A DNA stretch of 5,316 bases. Source: Porticoccaceae bacterium (GTDB lineage Bacteria > Pseudomonadota > Gammaproteobacteria > Pseudomonadales > Porticoccaceae). The DNA lies in contig JAHRWI010000047.1 in NCBI GenBank assembly GCA_019090225.1, positions 1 to 5,316 of the forward strand, read 5' to 3'. The notes below the pieces were generated by a model. That model saw only the letters and a program-made list of their open reading frames with translations, made no database searches and was not told the DNA's origin. The position numbers and the translations under genes were made by a program. Shown here piece by piece: positions 1 to 4,581 of the stretch (the first letter of the stretch is position 1; every line of letters begins with the position of its first letter).

Positions 1-1043
1 ACAGTGAATGCAGACAAATATTCTGGCCCCATATTCATTTTCCGCAAACGCCCGACCGGCACCTGTAAAGTGCCGCTAACGGCTGCTGGGGTGAGCTCAC
101 TGAGACTTTCTTCGCGATGATTAGGCACTACTTTAACCCAGGCATTGGCGCTCGCCAGAATCGCCTCGATATCTGCCATAGGCACATCACGGGGCAACTT
201 GATCGTTAAGGCCTGGCTGTGACTGCGCATAGCACCGACACGAACGCAGGTGCCGTCGATAGGAATCGGGCTAGCCTCATGACCCAAAATTTTATTAGCC
301 TCAACCTGAGCTTTCCATTCCTCTCGGCTCTGACCATTGGCCAGTTCGGTATCAATCCATGGTAAGAGGTTGCCTGCCAGAGGATAGCCGAAGTTATCAC
401 GAGGGAAACCGTCAGCATTCATGGCTTCTGACACTTTCCTATCAATATCCAAAATGGCTGAACCGGGGGTATTTAAATCGCTAAGCACCGACTGGTGAAT
501 GGCCCCCATCTGGGCGATGAGCTCACGCATGTTCTGGGCACCGGCACCTGAGGCCGCCTGATAGGTCATGGCGCTGACCCATTCCACTAAACCAGCGTTA
601 AATAAACCACCAATGGCCATCAGCATAAGGCTGACTGTGCAATTACCGCCGATGAAATTATTCACCCCTGCTGCGATACCCTGCTCAATCACCGTTCGAT
701 TAACCGGGTCGAGAACAATCAGGGCATCGTCTTCCATACGCAAGGCCGAAGCCGCGTCAACCCAGGCACCTGACCAGCCACTGTCTCGAAGCTGGGGAAA
801 CACTCGTTTGGTGTAATCACCACCCTGACAAGTGACGATAATGTCGAGACTCTTCAAAGCCTCCAGATCGTAGGCGTCCTGTAAAGGCGCTTGATTGCCA
901 CCAATACTCGGAGCCGCCCTCCCGACCTGGGAGGTGGAAAAAAACACTGGCTCCATAGCCAAGAAGTCGTTTTCCTCCTCCATTCGAGACATCAGCACAG
1001 ATCCGACCATGCCCCGCCAACCAATCAATCCAACTCTTTTCAT
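1..1043 (-). CDS. asd: Aspartate-semialdehyde dehydrogenase, 3' end cut by the window edge
   Basis: The protein reduces L-4-aspartyl phosphate to L-aspartate 4-semialdehyde with NADPH in the cytoplasm, feeding lysine/diaminopimelate, methionine and threonine synthesis. The frame is open from the ATG at 1043 to the window edge: 347 residues are readable of about 370 usual in gammaproteobacteria, so roughly 20 C-terminal residues lie outside. The start is firm because an in-frame TAA directly precedes the ATG and the N-terminus MKRVGLIGWRGMVGS is the family's NADP-binding glycine-rich loop. The catalytic cysteine is Cys135 in GGNCTVSLMLM. Substrate and proton-transfer residues are seen at Glu241 (SREEWK), Arg268 and His275 (CVRVGAMRSHSQ). 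The segment TYQAASGAGAQNMREL (160-175) is also typical. It belongs to the E. coli/Pseudomonas type of Asd. It lies 83 bp downstream of leuB in the same direction. The Shine-Dalgarno is weak (at best GAG, 9 nt before the ATG). No frameshift is seen. Confidence 0.97.
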   Translation of the reverse strand, partial: MKRVGLIGWRGMVGSVLMSRMEEENDFLAMEPVFFSTSQVGRAAPSIGGNQAPLQDAYDLEALKSLDIIVTCQGGDYTKRVFPQLRDSGWSGAWVDAASALRMEDDALIVLDPVNRTVIEQGIAAGVNNFIGGNCTVSLMLMAIGGLFNAGLVEWVSAMTYQAASGAGAQNMRELIAQMGAIHQSVLSDLNTPGSAILDIDRKVSEAMNADGFPRDNFGYPLAGNLLPWIDTELANGQSREEWKAQVEANKILGHEASPIPIDGTCVRVGAMRSHSQALTIKLPRDVPMADIEAILASANAWVKVVPNHREESLSELTPAAVSGTLQVPVGRLRKMNMGPEYLSAFT

Positions 1044-1058
1044 TTATCGAAACTCGAC

Positions 1059-1066
1059 CATTCTAT
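1059..1066 (-). repeat. ATAGAATG motif before asd
   Basis: One of three identical octamers, each upstream of a gene and in that gene's orientation. This copy ends 15 nt before the asd ATG; with the following base it reads ATAGAATGG, identical to the leuC copy. It lies just downstream of the possible TATATT -10. Confidence 0.5.
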
Positions 1067-1074
1067 GGAGATAA

Positions 1075-1104
1075 AATATAATTAAACTAGCTTAATAACA
1101 GCAA
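1075..1104 (-). promoter_or_regulatory. Possible asd promoter in the leuB-asd gap
   Basis: The 83-bp gap between leuB and asd is strikingly AT-rich. Read on the minus strand it has TTGCTG (1104-1099), an 18-bp spacer, and TATATT (1080-1075), which differs from TATAAT at one position. The -35 matches only in TTG. Transcription from it would start near 1068, leaving a leader of about 25 nt before the asd ATG. This would give asd its own promoter besides readthrough from the leu genes. No convincing terminator separates leuB from asd: the gap has only weak AT-rich inverted repeats and no GC stem followed by a T run. This is a consensus match by eye only. Confidence 0.3.
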
Positions 1105-1126
1105 GTTAAACCCCTAATTTAAAGCT

Positions 1127-2215
1127 CTAACTTAGTACTAATAAGATCGCCTCTCCCATTTCTCTCGTGCCCACCTGAGTTGCACCTTCGGTCGCAATAT
1201 CCGCAGTGCGCATGCCCTGATCCAGAACAGCCCCAACCGCTTGCTCGATGGCTTCTGCAGCCTCGTTCATATCCAGGGAATAACGCAACATCATCGCCGC
1301 AGATAATATCGTCGCCAGAGGATTGGCCACGCCTTGCCCGGCAATATCCGGAGCCGAACCATGGCTTGGCTCGTAGAGACCTTTCGCATTGATATCCAGG
1401 GATGCCGAAGGCAACATGCCGATAGAGCCGGTCAACATGGAGGCTTGATCCGAGAGAATATCGCCGAACATATTACCCGTGACAATGACATCAAATTGCT
1501 TGGGTGCACGCACCAGTTGCATGGCGGCGTTATCAACATACATATGGCTTAATTCGACGTCGGGATAATCTTTACCCAGGTCAGTCATTATCTCCCTCCA
1601 TAACATAGTGGCCTCAAGCACATTGGCCTTGTCCACGGAACACACTTTGCCATTACGTTTGCGCGCAGATTCAAAAGCCAGCTTTCCGATACGTCGAATC
1701 TCTGACTCGGTGTATACGTAGGTATTGTAACCGCGACGCTCGCCATCCTCGGTTTTATCTATACCCCGTGGCTCGCCGAAATAGATCCCGCCGGTTAACT
1801 CGCGAACGATCAGAATATCCAGGCCGCTGACCACTTCAGGTTTCAGGGATGAGGCATCTGCCAACTGGGGATAAAGAATCGCCGGGCGTAAGTTGCCGAA
1901 CAGTCCAAGCTGGGAACGGATACCCAACAGGCCTTTTTCTGGTCGAATGGAGCGATCTATCTCGTCCCATTTCGGGCCACCGACAGCACCCAGTAAGATG
2001 GCATCTGCGGCCTGGGCCTGGGCCAGGGTTTCATCTGGAAAAGGCACGCCTGTGGCATCAATCGCACAGCCGCCCAGCAAGCCCTCTTCGAGTTCGATAC
2101 CGAGATTAAATTTTGCGTTGACTACCTCCAGCACTTTGACGGCCTCACCAACGATTTCCGGGCCGATTCCATCACCGGGCAAAATAAGGACTTTCTTTGT
2201 TTTACGCTCTGACAC
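1127..2215 (-). CDS. leuB: 3-isopropylmalate dehydrogenase
   Basis: LeuB oxidises (2R,3S)-3-isopropylmalate with NAD+; the product decarboxylates to 4-methyl-2-oxopentanoate, the keto acid of leucine. It is a cytoplasmic dimer of the isocitrate/isopropylmalate dehydrogenase family. The 362 residues are full length for the family. Visible landmarks are ILPGDGIGPEI at the N-terminus, substrate-binding Arg100, Arg110 and Arg138, Tyr145 in ELTGGIYFGEPRG, Lys196 (SVDKANVL), metal ligands Asp228, Asp252 and Asp256 (YVDNAAMQL; GDILSDQAS), and the NAD-binding stretch HGSAPDIAGQGVANP (285-299). The start is a GTG: an in-frame TAG at 2230-2228 excludes any upstream start, and GTG sits 9 nt after an AGGAG. 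It lies 99 bp downstream of leuD. From memory, Pseudomonas aeruginosa has a methyltransferase-like gene between leuD and leuB; here there is no room for one. Confidence 0.98.
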   Translation of the reverse strand: MSERKTKKVLILPGDGIGPEIVGEAVKVLEVVNAKFNLGIELEEGLLGGCAIDATGVPFPDETLAQAQAADAILLGAVGGPKWDEIDRSIRPEKGLLGIRSQLGLFGNLRPAILYPQLADASSLKPEVVSGLDILIVRELTGGIYFGEPRGIDKTEDGERRGYNTYVYTESEIRRIGKLAFESARKRNGKVCSVDKANVLEATMLWREIMTDLGKDYPDVELSHMYVDNAAMQLVRAPKQFDVIVTGNMFGDILSDQASMLTGSIGMLPSASLDINAKGLYEPSHGSAPDIAGQGVANPLATILSAAMMLRYSLDMNEAAEAIEQAVGAVLDQGMRTADIATEGATQVGTREMGEAILLVLS

Positions 2216-2229
2216 TACATGACTCTCCT
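2216..2229 (-). promoter_or_regulatory. leuB ribosome binding site with overlapping ATG-TAG start-stop
   Basis: On the minus strand AGGAG (2229-2225) precedes the leuB GTG (2215-2213) by 9 nt. Between them, 4 nt after AGGAG, lies an ATG (2220-2218) followed at once by TAG (2217-2215), in a different frame from leuB. The last base of that TAG is the first base of the GTG start. The strong Shine-Dalgarno supports initiation here, and the GTG is the only start that gives the conserved LeuB N-terminus. A ribosome initiating on the ATG would terminate immediately and could reinitiate or compete at the GTG. The sequence arrangement is certain; any effect is inference. Confidence 0.7.
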
Positions 2230-2263
2230 AATCTATTCTTACCAACATTCGCGGGTACTGTTG

Positions 2264-2297
2264 TGAATTAGTGCTCTGAATTTAAGTTTTGAATTAG
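2264..2297. repeat. Three TGAATT units at exact 13-bp spacing
   Basis: In the leuD-leuB gap TGAATT starts at 2264, 2277 and 2290 on the plus strand, exactly 13 bp apart. The outer copies extend to TGAATTAG and the middle one reads TGAATTTA. Sequence between the cores is not conserved, so this is either a degenerate short tandem duplication or chance in AT-rich DNA. No function is known to me. Confidence 0.55.
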
Positions 2298-2300
2298 CAC
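2271..2300 (-). other. Possible hairpin in the leuD-leuB intergenic mRNA
   Basis: Read as leu mRNA (minus strand), GTGCTAATT (2300-2292) can pair with AATT (2282-2279) and AGCAC (2275-2271), giving a 9-bp stem with a 3-nt bulge and a 9-nt loop. It begins 14 nt after the leuD stop codon. No T run follows, so it is not a standard intrinsic terminator. It could stabilise the leuCD end of the message or mark a processing site. The stem is mostly A-U pairs, so its stability is modest. Confidence 0.3.
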
Positions 2301-2314
2301 CTATAAACCAGCAC

Positions 2315-2962
2315 TCAGCTCAAGGCATCAAATAACCAGGGGCAGCTCTGTTTCCAGTTCTGCTCAAAGCCCTTGATGGCATCAACGTGCTGCAAGGTCA
2401 AACCGATTTCATCGAGGCCGTCCAACAAACACTTCTTGCGAAAAGCCTCAACCTCAAAATAGATCGACTCGCCGTTAGCCCTGGCTATGGTCTGTGCGGC
2501 AAGATCTACGGTCAGCGAGAAGCCTTCCTGCTCATTCATTTCAACAAACAGATCATTAACAATTTCTTCATTTAAAATAATAGGTAACATGCCATTCTTA
2601 AAGCAATTATTAAAGAATATATCTGCGTAACTAGGCGCGATAACCACCCGGAAACCATAATCTTCCAGCGCCCAGGGGGCATGCTCCCGGCTTGAACCAC
2701 AGCCGAAATTATCCCGCGCTAACAATATTGACGCGCCCTCATAGCGAGGCCAGTTGAGTGGGAAATCCATATTCAGGGGTCGCTGACTATTGTCCTGATC
2801 GGGCAGACCTTCGTCTTCATAACGCAGCTCATCAAACAAATTGACGCCAAAACCACTGCGTTTAATAGACTTCAAAAATTGCTTGGGGATGATCATATCG
2901 GTGTCGACATTAGCGCGATCCATAGGCGCTACCAGACCACTGTGGGTAGTGAATTTCTTCAT
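2315..2962 (-). CDS. leuD: 3-isopropylmalate dehydratase, small subunit
   Basis: LeuD is the swivel-domain subunit of isopropylmalate isomerase. With LeuC it converts 2-isopropylmalate to 3-isopropylmalate through a dehydrated intermediate. The 215 residues are complete for the proteobacterial form (E. coli LeuD is about 200). The N-terminal MKKFTTHSGLVAPMDRANVD leads into TDMIIPKQFL (21-30), and the substrate-recognition loop NFGCGSSREHAPWAL (85-99) is intact. APSYADIFFNNCFKNGMLPI (109-128) is also typical. The start ATG follows the leuC TAA by only 2 nt and has a strong GGAGG inside the leuC end, so the two subunits are very likely translationally coupled, as expected for a two-subunit enzyme. 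The stop is TGA at 2317-2315. Confidence 0.98.
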   Translation of the reverse strand: MKKFTTHSGLVAPMDRANVDTDMIIPKQFLKSIKRSGFGVNLFDELRYEDEGLPDQDNSQRPLNMDFPLNWPRYEGASILLARDNFGCGSSREHAPWALEDYGFRVVIAPSYADIFFNNCFKNGMLPIILNEEIVNDLFVEMNEQEGFSLTVDLAAQTIARANGESIYFEVEAFRKKCLLDGLDEIGLTLQHVDAIKGFEQNWKQSCPWLFDALS

Positions 2963-2964
2963 GA

Positions 2965-4395
2965 TTAAGCCTCCGCCATCAGTTCGCGCACATCAATAAA
3001 ATGACCGGCCACTGCCGCTGCCGCTGCCATCGCCGGACTCACCAGATGAGTACGCCCGCCGTTGCCCTGCCGACCTTCAAAGTTACGGTTCGAAGTCGAG
3101 GCACAATGCTCCCCTGTCCCCAGCCTATCGGCGTTCATCGCCAGGCACATCGAACACCCGGGTTCCCGCCAGTCCATGCCTGCGGCCATAAATATCTTAT
3201 CCAGACCCTCGGCTTCGGCCTGTTTTTTCACCGCCTGAGAACCGGGCACGATCAACACTTGTTTTACCGACTCAGCCACTTGCCGACCTTCAGCAACGGC
3301 CGCTGCGGCACGTAAATCTTCTATTCTCGAATTCGTACAGGAGCCGATAAAGACCCGGTCCACAGGAATATCGACCAAAGCCTGATCAGGCTGCAAACCC
3401 ATATAGTCCAGCGCCCTCACGACCCCATCACGCTTATTGGCATCTGTAATTTGTTCAGGGTCTGGTACACGAGCACCAACAGGCAAGACCATTTCTGGCG
3501 ATGTCCCCCAACTGACCTGAGGTTCGATGTCCTCACCCTGAAGCTCAACCAGCACATCAAATTCAGCATCAGCGTCGCTATGCAAGGTTTGCCAGGCACT
3601 CACCGCCGCCGTCCATTGATCGCCTTTGGGCGCATAGTCACGGCCTTTGACATAATCAATAGTCTTATCATCAACAGCCACCATACCGACACGAGCACCG
3701 GCTTCGATGGCCATATTACAGACTGTCATACGGCCTTCGACCGTCATATCTCGTATCACCTGACCGCCAAACTCGATAGCGCAGCCATTGGCCCCAGCGG
3801 TACCAATCTTGCCGATCACCGCCAGCACCACGTCCTTGGCGGTAACCCCAGCACCCAGCTCGCCATCAACCCGCACCAGCATATTTTTCATCTTCTGGCT
3901 AACCAGGCATTGCGTCGCCAGGACATGCTCGACTTCAGATGTGCCAATACCATGCGCCAAAGCACCGAGTGCGCCATGGGTAGCCGTATGGGAATCACCA
4001 CAAACCAGAGTCATACCCGGCAGCGTCGCGCCCTGCTCAGGGCCAATCACGTGAACAATGCCCTGTCCAGCGTCGTTCATACGGTGTTCAACAATGCCGT
4101 ACTCCGCACAGTTATCGTCCAGAGTCTGCACCTGAATACGCGATACCGGGTCGGCAATGGCTTGCACGCCACCCGCTCGTTCGGTAGTTTCTGTGGATAT
4201 ATTGTGATCAGCCGTCGCCAAATTAGCATCGATACGCCAGGGCTGACGATTGGCTAGCCGCAGCCCTTCAAAAGCCTGGGGTGAGGTCACCTCGTGAAGC
4301 AGGTGCCGGTCTATATACAGCAATGCAGAGCCATCATTTAACTCTGTTACCAGGTGAGATTCCCACAACTTGTCGTACAGCGTTTTGCCAGCCAT
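2965..4395 (-). CDS. leuC: 3-isopropylmalate dehydratase, large subunit (aconitase family)
   Basis: LeuC is the [4Fe-4S] catalytic subunit of isopropylmalate isomerase and works as a heterodimer with LeuD in the cytoplasm. The 476 residues match the usual bacterial length of about 465-475. The N-terminus MAGKTLYDKLWESH, followed by YIDRHLLHEVTSPQAFEGLR (27-46), is characteristic. The active-site blocks TADHN (61-65), VCGDSHTATHGALGALAHGI (131-150) and EHVLATQ (156-162) are present. The cluster cysteines are Cys353 (GSCTNSRIEDLRAAA), Cys414 and Cys417 (PGCSMCLAMN). The C-terminal block EHCASTSNRNFEGRQG (429-444) is intact. GGAG lies 7 nt before the ATG, supporting this start. It is the first gene of the minus-strand leuC-leuD-leuB group and diverges from a LysR-family gene 186 bp away. 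Nothing suggests truncation or loss of activity. Confidence 0.98.
   Translation of the reverse strand: MAGKTLYDKLWESHLVTELNDGSALLYIDRHLLHEVTSPQAFEGLRLANRQPWRIDANLATADHNISTETTERAGGVQAIADPVSRIQVQTLDDNCAEYGIVEHRMNDAGQGIVHVIGPEQGATLPGMTLVCGDSHTATHGALGALAHGIGTSEVEHVLATQCLVSQKMKNMLVRVDGELGAGVTAKDVVLAVIGKIGTAGANGCAIEFGGQVIRDMTVEGRMTVCNMAIEAGARVGMVAVDDKTIDYVKGRDYAPKGDQWTAAVSAWQTLHSDADAEFDVLVELQGEDIEPQVSWGTSPEMVLPVGARVPDPEQITDANKRDGVVRALDYMGLQPDQALVDIPVDRVFIGSCTNSRIEDLRAAAAVAEGRQVAESVKQVLIVPGSQAVKKQAEAEGLDKIFMAAGMDWREPGCSMCLAMNADRLGTGEHCASTSNRNFEGRQGNGGRTHLVSPAMAAAAAVAGHFIDVRELMAEA
2970..2974 (-). promoter_or_regulatory. leuD Shine-Dalgarno inside the end of leuC
   Basis: GGAGG on the minus strand lies 7 nt before the leuD ATG (2962-2960) and overlaps the last sense codons of leuC. 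It is near-perfect in sequence and spacing and fixes the leuD start. It also means ribosomes finishing leuC uncover the leuD start. Confidence 0.85.
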
Positions 4396-4402
4396 AACGC
4401 TA

Positions 4403-4406
4403 CTCC
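4403..4406 (-). promoter_or_regulatory. leuC Shine-Dalgarno
   Basis: GGAG on the minus strand ends 7 nt before the leuC ATG (4395-4393). It directly overlaps the end of the ATAGAATG motif at 4413-4406, so anything binding that motif in the mRNA or DNA would touch the initiation region. Confidence 0.75.
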
Positions 4407-4413
4407 ATTCTAT
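4406..4413 (-). repeat. ATAGAATG motif before leuC
   Basis: The octamer ends 10 nt before the leuC ATG and runs into the GGAG Shine-Dalgarno. The plus-strand sequence around it, TTCTATTTGTTAG (4408-4420), is also nearly repeated as TTCTATTGTTAG at 4541-4552, differing by one T. Confidence 0.5.
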
Positions 4414-4485
4414 TTGTTAGATGCTAGGTGTTGAGTTTTATCAGTTTTCGATTCTAGCCTATATGTTCATTTCAGCTTAGAAAAG

Positions 4486-4496
4486 TTGCACTGCAA
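4486..4496. promoter_or_regulatory. Perfect 11-bp dyad TTGCA-C-TGCAA
   Basis: The palindrome TTGCACTGCAA sits almost at the centre of the divergent gap. The arms are 5 bp and symmetry stops outside them. If leuC used the TAGAAT at 4456-4451, the dyad would centre near -47, a common place for an activator site. It does not fit the T-N11-A LysR-box pattern exactly (T-N9-A here), so the bound protein, if any, is unknown. Confidence 0.35.
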
Positions 4497-4540
4497 GCGC
4501 GGCAGTCTATGTCAGGGTTAGGATAAAATAAATTCATATT

Positions 4541-4569
4541 TTCTATTGTTAGCATTCCAATATAGAATG
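4541..4569. promoter_or_regulatory. Candidate LysR-type operator (TTC-N7-GAA within nested dyads)
   Basis: Two inverted repeats share one right half. CATTC (4553-4557) and GAATG (4565-4569) are 7 bp apart, giving TTC-N7-GAA, an instance of the T-N11-A LysR box (T4555, A4567). TTCTAT (4541-4546) and ATAGAA (4562-4567) form a wider dyad with a 15-bp spacer. The site is 13-41 bp before the LysR-family start codon and overlaps its likely promoter, the usual position for autorepression with divergent control. Dyads this short can arise by chance in AT-rich DNA; position and pattern support the call. Confidence 0.5.
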
Positions 4570-4575
4570 TAAAAT
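4546..4575 (+). promoter_or_regulatory. Possible promoter of the LysR-family gene
   Basis: TTGTTA (4546-4551), an 18-bp spacer, and TAAAAT (4570-4575) match the sigma-70 hexamers at four and five of six positions. Transcription would begin about 4582, the A of the start codon, implying a leaderless or nearly leaderless message. The candidate LysR operator lies between the two hexamers, where binding would block RNA polymerase. An alternative -10 is TAGAAT at 4563-4568, with a poor -35. Confidence 0.35.
4562..4569 (+). repeat. ATAGAATG motif before the LysR-family gene
   Basis: The octamer ends 12 nt before the ATG of the LysR-family gene. It forms the right arm of both nested dyads described for the candidate LysR operator, which links the three-copy motif to possible regulator binding. 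Confidence 0.5.
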
Positions 4576-4581
4576 ACTACC

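Larger units (their letters stand above)
4396..4581. promoter_or_regulatory. Divergent leuC / LysR-family gene control region
   Basis: These 186 bp separate the two divergent start codons and must hold the promoters of both genes unless one is far upstream. The flanks are AT-rich and the middle (about 4486-4517) is GC-richer. For leuC the best -10-like hexamer is TAGAAT at 4456-4451 on the minus strand, but no good -35 lies 16-18 bp before it, which would fit an activator-dependent promoter. A second option is TTGGAA (4560-4555), 16 bp, TATGAA (4538-4533), which would give a leader of roughly 130 nt. No leucine-codon-rich leader peptide or terminator hairpin is seen, so classical leu attenuation is unlikely. 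Operator-like dyads are listed separately. Confidence 0.6.

Noticed and set aside
206..1020. Several short open frames on both strands across the asd region, which could suggest asd is broken
   Set aside because: The asd frame itself is open without interruption from 1043 to the window edge with all catalytic residues, so the others are shadows and the gene is cut only by the window.
1044..1061. A five-codon frame (MVEFR) whose TAA abuts the asd ATG, considered as a translation-coupling leader
   Set aside because: It has no ribosome binding site and is short enough to be chance; its ATG is part of the ATAGAATG motif noted elsewhere.
1081..1126. AT-rich inverted repeats after leuB, considered as an intrinsic terminator
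   Set aside because: The arms are only about 5 bp, have almost no GC pairs and are not followed by a clear T run.
1893..2222. A 109-codon plus-strand open frame opposite the 5' half of leuB
   Set aside because: Antisense shadow of a well-conserved gene, with no initiation site or family resemblance.
2228..2270. A leuB promoter using TTCACA as -35 in the leuD-leuB gap
   Set aside because: TTCACA is a good -35, but the only -10-like hexamers lie 20 bp or more away or match poorly.
3451..4257. A 268-codon open frame on the plus strand opposite leuC
   Set aside because: It lies wholly antisense to an intact, motif-complete leuC, has no Shine-Dalgarno or recognisable domain, and its composition (rich in His, Thr, Arg, Asn) is what a shadow of leuC would give.
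4472..4537. A 21-codon open frame in the leuC leader, considered as a leu attenuation leader peptide
   Set aside because: It has only two scattered leucine codons, no Shine-Dalgarno, and no terminator/antiterminator pair follows it.
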